Origin: Algibacter sp. L1A34
GTDB lineage: Bacteria; Bacteroidota; Bacteroidia; Flavobacteriales; Flavobacteriaceae
Length of the DNA stretch: 64,000 nt
NCBI RefSeq assembly: GCF_009796805.1
Contig: NZ_CP047029.1
Span: forward strand, 919,501-983,500
Direction of reading: 5' to 3'
Positions 52,998-62,559 of the stretch are shown here, piece after piece. Made by a program: the position numbers and the translations under genes. Every line of letters begins with the position of its first letter. Within the stretch, counting starts at the first letter, position 1. Below the pieces are notes generated by a model. It saw nothing but the letters and a program-made list of their open reading frames with translations. It was not told the origin of the DNA and made no database searches.

Positions 52998-55900
52998 ATG
53001 AAAAAACACAAACGATTTAAAAAGGTTTACCTTTTATTATTAGCCTTTTGTTTTGCATTTACTGTAAATGCCCAACAAAAAACAATAACAGGAACAGTAA
53101 CCTCGGAAACAGACAACCAGCCGTTACCTGGTGTTAATGTAATTGTAAAAGGGACAAACACAGGGGCTTCAACCGATTTTGATGGAAACTATTCTATAAC
53201 TGTAGAAGGAACTAATTTAGAACTAAGCTTTAGTTATGTAGGTTTTGTTCAAAAAACAGTTACTGTTGGAACTCAATCTAAAATAAATGTAGCTTTATCC
53301 GAAGACGTAAGTGCTTTAGAAGAAGTAGTTGTTGTTGGATATGGTGCTCGTAAAAAGAGTGACATTACAGGAGCTGTATCATCAGTAAAAGCTGACGAAC
53401 TAACAGCATTCCCTGTATTAGACGCAGCACAAGCACTTCAAGGACGTGCTGCAGGTGTTGTAGTACAATCTAATAATGGTGGTGAGCCAGGAGCTCCAAT
53501 AAAAATCAAAATTAGAGGTACAACGTCTATTAGTGCAAACAGTTCACCTCTTATTGTTGTGGATGGTTTTGTAGGAGCTTCAATGCCTCAAGCTAATGAT
53601 ATTAAATCTTTAGAAGTTTTAAAAGATGCATCAGCAACAGCTATATACGGATCTAGGGGCTCTAACGGTGTAGTTTTAGTAACAACAAAAAAAGGTAGAA
53701 ACGGAAAACTAACAGTAGAACTTAATTCTACATATGCAGTTCAAAATATCGCTAATAAATTAGATTTATTAAATGCAGATGAATTTACTGAATACCAAAA
53801 ATTAAGAAATCCATCTTATGTGCAAGGAACAGCAGATACAGATTGGCAAGATTTAATATACAGATCTGGAAGTACAGCAAACCATCAACTATCTTTTTCA
53901 GGAGGATCGGACAAAATGAACTTCTATGCCTCTGGTAACTATTTTAATCAAGATGGTATAATTGTTAATTCTGGTTTTGAAAGAGCAACATTCTTAGCAA
54001 ACTTAGATGCACAAGTAACTGATAAATTAAAATTAGGTTTAAACCTATTTGGTAGTCGTGGCACTAAAAACGGTGTTGCAACTCAATCTACTGGTTCTAA
54101 CGGTGTTGGTGCAGGTGGTGATGATGTAATTTCTTTAGCAATGAGATTTGCACCAGACTTACCAGTTCAAGATGAATTAGGACACAATACGGTTAACTCT
54201 GTTGGTGATCAAGTTGATAATCCATATGCAGTTGCAACAGAAAGAGTAGATGAAACTAAAACAGATAACTTTAGAGCAAACTTCTATGCAAATTATGATA
54301 TTTTAGAAGGTCTTACTTTTAAAACAACATTTGGTTTAAGCACGGAAAATGAAACTAACGGGACTTACAGTCCATCAACGTTAATAACAACAGCTTCATC
54401 TGAAGGAGGACGTGCAAACGTAACGAATGCAAAAAGAACAAATGTTTTAAGTGAAAATTACTTAACTTATAAAAAAGAATTAGGAAAAGGTGATTTAACT
54501 TTATTAGGTGGGGTTTCTTTTCAGAAAACAACTACTGAAGCATTTTCTGCTGCTGGTACAGGTTTCATCTCAGATAGCTTTTCTTTTTATGCTTTAGACA
54601 AAGCAACAGGCTTATTACAACCTGATTCTTCTTTATCAGAAACAGAAATACAATCTCAATTTGGAAGGGTAAATTATGATTATGATGATAAATATTTAAT
54701 TACAGCAACAGTAAGACGTGATGGAGCTTCTAACTTCGCTGCCAATGAAAAATACGCTATTTTCCCTTCTGCAGCATTAGGTTGGAAAGTATCTAACGAG
54801 AACTTTTTAAAAGACAGTGAAACAGTTTCTAATTTAAAATTAAGAGTAAGTTATGGTGTTACAGGTAATCCATCAATTAGTCCTTACCAATCTTTAGCTC
54901 GATTCGCTAGTCTTTATGCTTCTAGCAACGGGCAAACCGTTAATGCTATTACACCAGACCAACCGGCTAACCCAGATTTAAAATGGGAATCTTCTTACCA
55001 AACAAATCTTGGTGTAGATTTAGGTTTATTTAATAGTAAAGTAACGCTTTCTTTAGATTATTACAATATTGATACTAAGGACTTAATCTTAGGAAACAAT
55101 GGTATTCCAGAGTATTTCGGTAATGCAAATGATGAAATACTAACAAACCTTGGAGAGATTAACAATAAGGGATTTGAAATTTCTTTAAACACAAGAAATA
55201 TTACTAACGATAACTTTAGCTGGTCTACAGATTTTAATCTTTCTGCTAACAAAAACAAAGTAGTAGCATTAATTAACGATGCTGATATATTTGGTGATGC
55301 TACTCCTAGTTATTTTAGCCACGATAGAAGTTATGTATTAAGAGTTGGAGAAGAAGTTGGTCTTTTCTGGGGTTATGATTATGCAGGTGTTTACCAAGGT
55401 GGAGCTTTACCAACAGGAACAGCAACTTTAGCTAGCGGTGTTGCAGGTGATCCATTATTTGTTGATTTAGATGGAAGTGGAGATATTTCAGAAGATGATA
55501 GAACAACGATAGGTAACCCCAATGCAGACTACACTTTTGGAATTACAAATAGCTTTTCTTATAAAAACTTAGACTTAAGCATCTTTTTTCAAGGTTCTCA
55601 AGGTGCAGACATTTTTAACTTAACTGATGTGCAGCTTAATAACGGTGACGCAAACACCACTAGAGACTATTTTAATAACGCTTGGACGGCTACAAATACT
55701 GATACAAACCAACCAAGAGTTGGAAACAACAGTAACAGAGAGATTTCTTCTCGCTTTGTTGAAGATGGAAGTTATATTAGATTAAAAAACATCGCACTTG
55801 GTTATAACATACCAACAGATGTTATTTCTAAATTAGGATTAGAAAGAGTAAGAGTATCTGTAAGTGCACAGAACCTATTAACATTCACAAATTATTCAGG

Positions 55901-56033
55901 TTTAGATCCTGAGGTAAACTATTTCGGTTCTGCGGGAGACAACAATACTTCTTCAAATACCGTTCAAGGTTTTGATTTTGGAAATTACCCAACAGTAAGA
56001 TCTGTAAACTTCAGCCTTAATGTGAAATTTTAA
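52998..56033 (+). CDS. SusC/RagA TonB-linked outer-membrane protein (second pair)
   Basis: 1011 residues. Signal peptide (about 1-25, ending TVNAQ), carboxypeptidase-like domain (ITGTVTSETDNQPLPGVNVI), VVVVGYGARKKSD box, plug domain (TTSISANSSPLIVVDGF; DASATAIYGSRGSNGVVLVT) and barrel ending SVNFSLNVKF. It shares the alginate operator type at its promoter and stands divergent to PL17, so an alginate-derived or co-occurring uronate glycan is the likely cargo. Followed 24 nt later by susD2. Confidence 0.95.
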   Translation: MKKHKRFKKVYLLLLAFCFAFTVNAQQKTITGTVTSETDNQPLPGVNVIVKGTNTGASTDFDGNYSITVEGTNLELSFSYVGFVQKTVTVGTQSKINVALSEDVSALEEVVVVGYGARKKSDITGAVSSVKADELTAFPVLDAAQALQGRAAGVVVQSNNGGEPGAPIKIKIRGTTSISANSSPLIVVDGFVGASMPQANDIKSLEVLKDASATAIYGSRGSNGVVLVTTKKGRNGKLTVELNSTYAVQNIANKLDLLNADEFTEYQKLRNPSYVQGTADTDWQDLIYRSGSTANHQLSFSGGSDKMNFYASGNYFNQDGIIVNSGFERATFLANLDAQVTDKLKLGLNLFGSRGTKNGVATQSTGSNGVGAGGDDVISLAMRFAPDLPVQDELGHNTVNSVGDQVDNPYAVATERVDETKTDNFRANFYANYDILEGLTFKTTFGLSTENETNGTYSPSTLITTASSEGGRANVTNAKRTNVLSENYLTYKKELGKGDLTLLGGVSFQKTTTEAFSAAGTGFISDSFSFYALDKATGLLQPDSSLSETEIQSQFGRVNYDYDDKYLITATVRRDGASNFAANEKYAIFPSAALGWKVSNENFLKDSETVSNLKLRVSYGVTGNPSISPYQSLARFASLYASSNGQTVNAITPDQPANPDLKWESSYQTNLGVDLGLFNSKVTLSLDYYNIDTKDLILGNNGIPEYFGNANDEILTNLGEINNKGFEISLNTRNITNDNFSWSTDFNLSANKNKVVALINDADIFGDATPSYFSHDRSYVLRVGEEVGLFWGYDYAGVYQGGALPTGTATLASGVAGDPLFVDLDGSGDISEDDRTTIGNPNADYTFGITNSFSYKNLDLSIFFQGSQGADIFNLTDVQLNNGDANTTRDYFNNAWTATNTDTNQPRVGNNSNREISSRFVEDGSYIRLKNIALGYNIPTDVISKLGLERVRVSVSAQNLLTFTNYSGLDPEVNYFGSAGDNNTSSNTVQGFDFGNYPTVRSVNFSLNVKF

Positions 56034-56057
56034 TCAATAATAAAAAAAATAAAAAAC

Positions 56058-57707
56058 ATGAAAACATATAAATATTTATTCTTGTTATTGATGAGTTTAT
56101 CAATAGTTGGATGTTCAGATTTAGAAGAAGAGCCAGTAGGACTATTATCTCCAGACGGATTCTTCCAATCTACAAATGATATACAAACTGCAGTTGACGG
56201 TGCTTTAACACATGCTATCAATGAAAAGTTTTGGGGAAGAAAATTATCTATTGCTTTAATGTTACGTTCTGACATGGTTGACCTTGCATCAGACGAAACA
56301 AGAAGGGTTGAGATGAACGAATTAACCACACTAGGTAGTAACGGGATGATTAGTGAATTTTGGCCTAAAACCTACCAAGGTATTGCAGCTGCAAACCTTG
56401 CTATTGCCGGAGCAGAATCTGTAGGCGCAGAAGATGCTATTAAAAACCCAGTAGTAGCACAAGCATATTTCATAAGAGCTTTTTACTATTTTCACTTAGT
56501 AAGACAATTTGGATCTGTTCCATACATAGATGAACCAATTACAGACGCAGCAGCATCTGCAGCTATAAGCAGCACACCTGTAGCAGAAATATATGAGAAC
56601 ATTATTGCAGATTTAGAGTTTGCAAAAACATGGTTACCTAACACAACTCTATCTAGAGCTATCCCATCTAAAGCAGCAGCTAGCTCATATTTATCGTTAG
56701 TATATTTAACAATGGCAGGAACAAGTGATTCTGCTAATTTCAAAAAAGCTTTCGACGAAGCCTCAGAGGTTATTGCTCGCGCTGAAAACGGTACTTATAG
56801 CTTAGGTTTAGATCCTGATTATCAAACTTTATTTGATGCGACTAAAATAGACGCTTCTATTGAGCCTATTTTTGCTTTAGATTATAATAACTTTGAAGCT
56901 CCTGATAATGCTTACGATCAAATAGCTCCAATGACAGGTATTAGAGGAAGTGACACAAACGGTGGTGGCTGGTCTGTTGCTGTTCCAGCACTTGCAGTTT
57001 ATGAAACTTGGAACTCTGAAGATTACAGAAGAGCTGTTAGTATGGATGATTTTTCATATTTTGGTGGTGTAAAAGTAAATTATAACGATTGCCCTAGCAT
57101 TGATTCAGAAGGAAATCCTACAGGTTGGTATACTGATGCAGATGGTACATGTGTACAATTAGAAGATGATACTAACAATGACGGAATTGGTGATTCTGGA
57201 GAAGAAATACCTGCTGGTGGTTATGTATCTGCTGGACCTCATAAATTTGCTAAAAACAGACCTTACGTAGCAAAGTATACACGTTACCCAGGACCTTTTG
57301 CTCGTGGAAACGGTAGAGCAACTAGCCATAATTATTCAATGATTCGCTATGCAGAAGTATTATTAATTGCTGCAGAAGCAGCCGTTGAATTAAATGATGA
57401 TATATCTGCTGTAAAATATATAAATGCCGTAAGATCTAGAGCTAGATCTGGTGGAGCATGGTTAAGCACAGCATCAAGTTTAGTTCCTGCAGATCACTCA
57501 GGAGGAGTTACTGTTGATGATGTATTAGAAGAACGTAGATTAGAACTTGCATTCGAAGGTAAAAGATGGTATGATATTGCTAGAAGAAAAATAGGAGATC
57601 AAGTTTTTAGTGCTTCTGGTTTAGAAGGTGCAAAAGCTAACTTTTCTTCGGACGACTATTTAATGCCAATCCCTGAAGATGAATTAGAAAGAAACCCTAA
57701 TTTATAA
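56058..57707 (+). CDS. SusD/RagB family nutrient-binding lipoprotein (second pair)
   Basis: 549 residues, lipobox SIVGC (Cys19). SusD features: PDGFFQSTNDIQTAVDGA, AQAYFIRAFYYFHLVRQFG, INAVRSRARSGGAW, LEERRLELAFEGKRWYDIAR and YLMPIPEDELERNP. Surface glycan-binding partner of the preceding SusC. The transcript ends at a very strong terminator about 110 nt downstream. Confidence 0.95.
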   Translation: MKTYKYLFLLLMSLSIVGCSDLEEEPVGLLSPDGFFQSTNDIQTAVDGALTHAINEKFWGRKLSIALMLRSDMVDLASDETRRVEMNELTTLGSNGMISEFWPKTYQGIAAANLAIAGAESVGAEDAIKNPVVAQAYFIRAFYYFHLVRQFGSVPYIDEPITDAAASAAISSTPVAEIYENIIADLEFAKTWLPNTTLSRAIPSKAAASSYLSLVYLTMAGTSDSANFKKAFDEASEVIARAENGTYSLGLDPDYQTLFDATKIDASIEPIFALDYNNFEAPDNAYDQIAPMTGIRGSDTNGGGWSVAVPALAVYETWNSEDYRRAVSMDDFSYFGGVKVNYNDCPSIDSEGNPTGWYTDADGTCVQLEDDTNNDGIGDSGEEIPAGGYVSAGPHKFAKNRPYVAKYTRYPGPFARGNGRATSHNYSMIRYAEVLLIAAEAAVELNDDISAVKYINAVRSRARSGGAWLSTASSLVPADHSGGVTVDDVLEERRLELAFEGKRWYDIARRKIGDQVFSASGLEGAKANFSSDDYLMPIPEDELERNPNL

Positions 57708-57815
57708 ATGCATTGGTAATAAATTTTAAATTACACAAAGCTAGCTAATAGCTTATAGTTTTCAATCTTGGGCTTACCAAATTAAAAATGTAAACCCAAG
57801 ATTACTAACAAATAG

Positions 57816-57877
57816 AAAAAAACAGATTCAAAATAATATTCAATACAACCTGAATATTATTTTGAATCTGTTTTTTT
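57816..57877 (+). terminator. Strong terminator after susC2-susD2
   Basis: Perfect 27-bp stem (57816-57842 with 57851-57877) with an 8-nt loop and T-run. It separates the susCD pair from the GH88 gene. The rest of 57708-58046 shows no gene. Confidence 0.9.
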
Positions 57878-58046
57878 ATTTAAAATGGTTTCTCTAAAAT
57901 CATAAATATCAATTCTACATCCATTATATTATTTTTTTTATATTGTAAAAACAATACACTCAATAATACGTTTAACAAATTGACCTAACTATTATAGTTG
58001 TAATGTTGAGTTTAATTATTATATATTTATATGTAATTTAATAAAA

Positions 58047-59234
58047 ATGAACACAAAAATTCTATTTCTAGCAATTACACTTACAACGTTAAGCTGTAAA
58101 AACAAAACAGAGGTCCAAACCAATAAATCCCAACATGGCTCAGTCCCATTAGAAAAGCGCTACAAAGATCTACTTCAATACAACCTAGATTCTTTGGCAT
58201 TTCCGCGTAGCTTAAACATAAAAACTAATACTATAAAAACAATACTATCAAAAGATTGGTGTAGTGGCTTCTTCCCTGGTAACCTTTGGCAAATTTATGA
58301 ACTAACAGAAAATGAAGCTTATAAAAACAAAGCCAAACAATGGACAGCTTTTGTTGAAAAAGAAAAAACCAATAACCGCACGCACGATATGGGTTTCAAA
58401 ATTTTCTGTAGTTTCGGAAATGGATTAAAACATGAAGAAAACGAAGAGTACAAAAAAGTTATAGTTGAAAGCGCAAAAACATTAAGCACACGTTTTAATG
58501 AACATATAAGCAGTATCCGCTCGTGGGATTTCAACAAAAATGTTTGGCAATTTCCAGTCATTATAGATAATATGATGAATTTAGAATTACTGTTTGAAGC
58601 TACTAAAATCTCCAAAGACAGCTCTTACTATAATCTTGCGGTTAAACACGCTAATACCACGCTAAAAAATCATTTTAGACCAGATAATAGTTGTTATCAC
58701 GTAGTAGATTATGATACTATTTCGTTTCAACCAAGAATGAAGGTAACACACCAAGGTTTTAATAATGAATCCTCTTGGTCACGAGGACAAGGTTGGGCAA
58801 TTTACGGTTACACCATGGCATATAGATACACCAAGGATAAACGATACTTAAACCAAGCAGAAGCCACCGCTAATTTCTTTATAAATCATAAAAACTTACC
58901 TGAAGACGGGATTCCATATTGGGATTTTAACGATCCTTCAATTCCAAACGCACCAAGAGATGTTTCAGCAGGAGCAATTGTTTCCTCTGCTTTGGTTGAA
59001 TTATACGGATATACAAATAACGAGACCTATTTAAATTATAGCAAAAAGGTAGTAAATAGCCTCAAATCTAAGAACTATCTTCTAAATGAAGACATTGAAG
59101 CTCCATTCATTTTAGATCATAGCACAGGTAATTGGCCGAAAAATGATGAAGTAGATGAACCTATTGTGTATGGTGATTATTACTTTTTAGAAACGTTACT
59201 TCGATTAAAAACTTTAAGAAAAAAAATAGACTAA
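58047..59234 (+). CDS. GH88 unsaturated uronyl hydrolase, lipoprotein
   Basis: 395 residues. Hydrolyses the unsaturated uronic acid from lyase products of polysaccharides such as glycosaminoglycans, ulvan or rhamnogalacturonan. Lipobox LTTLSC (Cys17). The (alpha/alpha)6-barrel text contains the two catalytic-type Asp regions THDMGF (D114) and IIDNMMN (D174), plus SSWSRGQGWAIYGYTMAYR. Alginate does not need a GH88 enzyme, so this hints at a second uronate polymer. It has its own leader behind the strong terminator. Its stop overlaps the stop of a truncated gene on the other strand. Confidence 0.9.
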   Translation: MNTKILFLAITLTTLSCKNKTEVQTNKSQHGSVPLEKRYKDLLQYNLDSLAFPRSLNIKTNTIKTILSKDWCSGFFPGNLWQIYELTENEAYKNKAKQWTAFVEKEKTNNRTHDMGFKIFCSFGNGLKHEENEEYKKVIVESAKTLSTRFNEHISSIRSWDFNKNVWQFPVIIDNMMNLELLFEATKISKDSSYYNLAVKHANTTLKNHFRPDNSCYHVVDYDTISFQPRMKVTHQGFNNESSWSRGQGWAIYGYTMAYRYTKDKRYLNQAEATANFFINHKNLPEDGIPYWDFNDPSIPNAPRDVSAGAIVSSALVELYGYTNNETYLNYSKKVVNSLKSKNYLLNEDIEAPFILDHSTGNWPKNDEVDEPIVYGDYYFLETLLRLKTLRKKID

Positions 59235-59464
59235 ATTTTAATTGAAATCACTTTACCATGTTTTATTGGAACTTCCTTATTTATATTGTTAGCTTTCAAT
59301 GAAACATTTACTGTTTGATTAGCCAATGATTGGATAGACAACTCTGCATCTGTAACTTTTACAAACACATCTGTAATTTCAGAAAACTCAATTTTAAATT
59401 TATTTAACTCTAAGGATTTTACCGAAAAAAAGACAGTTTCATTTCCTTCAGCAAAACTTGACGC
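59231..59464 (-). pseudogene. C-terminal remnant of a truncated gene
   Basis: On the minus strand 78 codons are open down to TAG at 59231-59233 (A-S-S-F-A-E-G-N start, then TVFFSVKSLELNKFKIEF, VFVKVTDAELSIQSLANQ, ending HGKVISIKI). They are preceded directly by an in-frame stop and have no start codon or signal. The alternating pattern looks like a C-terminal beta-sandwich domain of a larger secreted enzyme, which I cannot name. The rest was probably lost when the adjacent insertion sequence region formed. The convergent stop codons of this remnant and GH88 overlap. Confidence 0.6.
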
Positions 59465-59594
59465 CTAATGTCCCGTAACCTTATAACAGCCTATAATCGA
59501 GCAACAAATAACGTACTGGACAATTAAACAAATTAGAATGCTAATAACACTAATTTAATTATTAAATGTCGTCATTTTTATTTATCTCAGAGGT

Positions 59595-60627
59595 ATGGCA
59601 AAACCCCAAGAATTTCAAATAACAGAGAGTTAATTACACTCCGAAAACAACAACCAAATTTTAGGCTCGAAAAAAGGATTATTTAGCTATTAGCATTACA
59701 GAAAAAAAGATTCAAGACTAGAAATGAGCTCTCAGAATATTTAAACATAAGCCCTAGAACGCAAGAACGTTGGACAAAAGAGTATATTACCAATGGTTTG
59801 CAAGTAACAGATAAACAAAAAGTCTAAAATCACCACAAAAGAGATTCACGATGGGCTTTCAAAACGTTTAAATTCAAACGCGCATGGTTTCTTAGGCTAT
59901 TGGGATGCACAACAATGGGTCTTATCACAATATAATGTTGATGTTAAATACCATTTATTGAGGCAATACTTAATAAAGCATTTTAAAACAAAGCTTAAAA
60001 GTCCTAGAAAATCTCATTATAAAAAAGACGACCAAGCAGTAAATACTTTTTTAAAAACCACCTAATACCTTAAAATATAATAGATTAAGTCTAAATAAAT
60101 ATAAGTGTAGTGATATAAATCTATATTTTCAAGATGAAGCTAAGTTTGGTATGATGACCCATCTAAGAAAATATCTAACCGCATCTGGAATAAAGCGTAT
60201 TGTTTCCTACCTACAAGTTTTAAAACTATATACTTATATGGCAGTTATTCGCCTATAAATGGTGATATTTTGTATGGGAAATTAATGGAGTAGACACTAT
60301 TATTTTTGAAACATACTTAAAACAATTTTCCTTATACAAGCCAGAAGGGTTTAAAATTGTAATTATACACAATGCAGGGTTCCATTCAACAAAAAACATA
60401 GAGGAACCTGAATATATATATTCAGAATACCTCCATATTCCCCTGAACTAAACCATTGCGAACAAATATGTCAATACATGAAGCAACGTTATAAAAATCA
60501 GCGATTTCAATCTATGGAAGACTTAAGGACCTGGCTACACGAATCTGTCAATAATATGAGTCGAAAAACTATTAAATCAATTACCGGAAACCATCATTAT
60601 TTAAATGCTTTTATAGCGACATTATAA
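59595..60627 (+). pseudogene. Decayed IS630-family transposase
   Basis: Pieces of an IS630-type transposase can be read in order on the plus strand, broken by stops and frameshifts. The start is MAKPQEFQITES followed by a stop. A helix-turn-helix part (TTKEIHDGLSKRLN, GYWDAQQWVLSQYNVDVKYH) follows, then FQDEAKFGMMTHLRKYL, YLYGSYSPINGDILYG, IVIIHNAGFHSTKN and PPYSPELNHCEQICQYMKQR, ending SITGNHHYLNAF. The DDE middle Asp position reads His (IIHNAGFH) where IS630 members have an Asp-Asn pair. Inactive by any reading. Terminal inverted repeats were not identified. Confidence 0.85.
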
Positions 60628-60715
60628 AATGAAATTGGTGTTAAACATCAATTCTTCATAATTTAGTATGCCCTTGACACTCTTCTTTTTTTATTAAATG
60701 GTTGAAATAATTGAC

Positions 60716-62491
60716 TTATTTTCTTAAAGGAATTGCAATATTTGGATAATCTGTAATAATACCATCAACGCCTATTTTAAGTAAATTAATCATATCCTCT
60801 TTTTTATTTACGGTCCAAGGAATTATTTTCAGATTATTATTATTATTATTATGTATCATTTCAACTTCATTTTTATTCAATAGAATGTAATATGGGCTGT
60901 ATATTTCTGGTACAAAACTTAACATTTTCATATTCGTTTCAAAATCATTTTGATACGTTAAAAATGCCAAAATAAATGCTGGATATGTTTTATGAATATA
61001 TTCTAAAACTCTTGAATCAAAACTTTGTATCGTTATTCTTTCTAACGGTAATTTCGCGTTTTTTAATTGCTCAATTACAAGATCAGAAAATTCAGCAACA
61101 GAAGGTTGAAATCCGTTTTTTTCGTCTGTTGGTGTACTTTTAAGTTCAATATTGTAACGAATTTTATTATTTTCCGCTTCAGCAAAAGCGATAACTTCAG
61201 ACAATAATGGTTTATAAGTTTTTTCTTTTTCCTGCAATAAAAACTTCGGATTTCCAATAGAACCAACATCGTAACTCTTTATCTTTTTGTATTTATTTTT
61301 ATAAATATTAAAAGCCAAAGCATCTTCTTTTGTGATATTTTTTCCTTTTGAATCTAAAGTAACCTCATCATTTAACCAAGGCTCATGAGAAACAACTACC
61401 TTGTTATCTTTACTAATAACCACATCTAATTCTAACGTGTTGACACCTAAAGCTAATGCTTTTTCAAAAGCTTGAATGGTGTTTTCTGGAGCTAAACCTC
61501 TAGCACCTCTATGACCTTGTAAATCAAAACTATATTTTTGTTGTTTCTCTAAAATGACATCGTCTATAAAAGCCACTGTTTGATTGTATACATTTCGCCT
61601 ATCTTTAGACCTTAAATCGCAACCTATAACATGATTTCCTGCTTCTGGAAAAGCTTTTTTTACTTTTTTATTTTCCGGAGTTCCTAAACTATCAAACATT
61701 TTTAAAATTGCCGGAACAGAAACAACTTGATCTTGCTCTTCTTCATTTTTATAATAATAACCAACAAATGTAGGCGTTTTTACTTTTGAAAAAGTTTGAG
61801 GTGTCATGGTCTTTATAATCATCTTAATTAAAGCTTCATATCCATCTACATGATAAATTGTAGACCAGTATTTTGCTTCTTCTTCCGGTCTCGTTTGTTT
61901 TATAATTTCACTTCCTTTGTTCATTTTTATAAATCCTGCTTTACCTTCTGGCGTAACAATTGTTTTAAAAGCAGGATTTATAAGATCTATAAAAGGAGAA
62001 TACATGATTAATCCTGCAATAGAACTATCTTCTGAAGCTAACTTTAAACTTAAAGATCCACCTGTAGAAGTACTTACTAGAATTACTTTTTCACCAATTA
62101 ATTTCCCGATAGATAACGCTTCCTTTGCTGTTTCTAAATAATTTTCTGGAGTTAAATCTTTAAAACTATCCGCTCTTTTAATACCGTGCTCTTTTAAACG
62201 TGACATGTAAACATTAGCATTATATCTTTTAGAAAGTTTACTCATAATGGGTTCTCCTTCTCTACTACTTGCACCAAAACCATGTAAGTACACAAATGCT
62301 ATTGGAGATTGTTTTTCTTTGTAGTTTTCTGACCAAATAATTCTGGCTTGATTGTTCGGCTTTATATTTTTAGTGTTGCTTTCTTTGGCATTCACAATAT
62401 TTTCTATGTTTTTTACTGATTGTATTTCTTGTGCTTTAATAACAAAACCAAAAGTTATTAAAAATATAAATGTGAAAAATGTTTTTTGCAT
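60716..62491 (-). CDS. Fusion of alpha/beta hydrolase and glycerophosphodiester phosphodiesterase
   Basis: 591 residues from the ATG at 62491 (a TTG nine codons earlier is less likely), with signal peptide ending VIKAQ. N-terminal half (about 45-325): alpha/beta-hydrolase fold with oxyanion-type YLHGFGASSRE and a nucleophile elbow reading VSTSTGGSLS, where the usual first Gly of GxSxG is Ser. C-terminal half (about 330-591): GDPD domain with GHRGARGLAPENTIQAF, LELDVVISKDN, SHEPWLN and NIELKSTP. Together it would release acyl groups and hydrolyse glycerophosphodiesters outside the cytoplasm, plausible for phospholipid scavenging. Confidence 0.88.
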   Translation of the reverse strand: MQKTFFTFIFLITFGFVIKAQEIQSVKNIENIVNAKESNTKNIKPNNQARIIWSENYKEKQSPIAFVYLHGFGASSREGEPIMSKLSKRYNANVYMSRLKEHGIKRADSFKDLTPENYLETAKEALSIGKLIGEKVILVSTSTGGSLSLKLASEDSSIAGLIMYSPFIDLINPAFKTIVTPEGKAGFIKMNKGSEIIKQTRPEEEAKYWSTIYHVDGYEALIKMIIKTMTPQTFSKVKTPTFVGYYYKNEEEQDQVVSVPAILKMFDSLGTPENKKVKKAFPEAGNHVIGCDLRSKDRRNVYNQTVAFIDDVILEKQQKYSFDLQGHRGARGLAPENTIQAFEKALALGVNTLELDVVISKDNKVVVSHEPWLNDEVTLDSKGKNITKEDALAFNIYKNKYKKIKSYDVGSIGNPKFLLQEKEKTYKPLLSEVIAFAEAENNKIRYNIELKSTPTDEKNGFQPSVAEFSDLVIEQLKNAKLPLERITIQSFDSRVLEYIHKTYPAFILAFLTYQNDFETNMKMLSFVPEIYSPYYILLNKNEVEMIHNNNNNNLKIIPWTVNKKEDMINLLKIGVDGIITDYPNIAIPLRK

Positions 62492-62505
62492 ACTTATTGA
62501 ATTTA

Positions 62506-62540
62506 AAAAGCTATCCAATAAAACGTATTAGATAGCTTTT
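62506..62540 (-). terminator. Terminator between the TonB-dependent receptor and the fusion gene
   Basis: AAAAGCTATC pairs with GATAGCTTTT (62506-62515 with 62531-62540), followed by TTTTT on the minus strand. Located 20 nt past the receptor stop. Confidence 0.8.
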
Positions 62541-62559
62541 AGTTTTACTAATATTTATA

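Noticed and set aside
59595-60627. Active insertion sequence
   Set aside because: Several stops and frameshifts and loss of a catalytic Asp position; no clear terminal inverted repeats were found.
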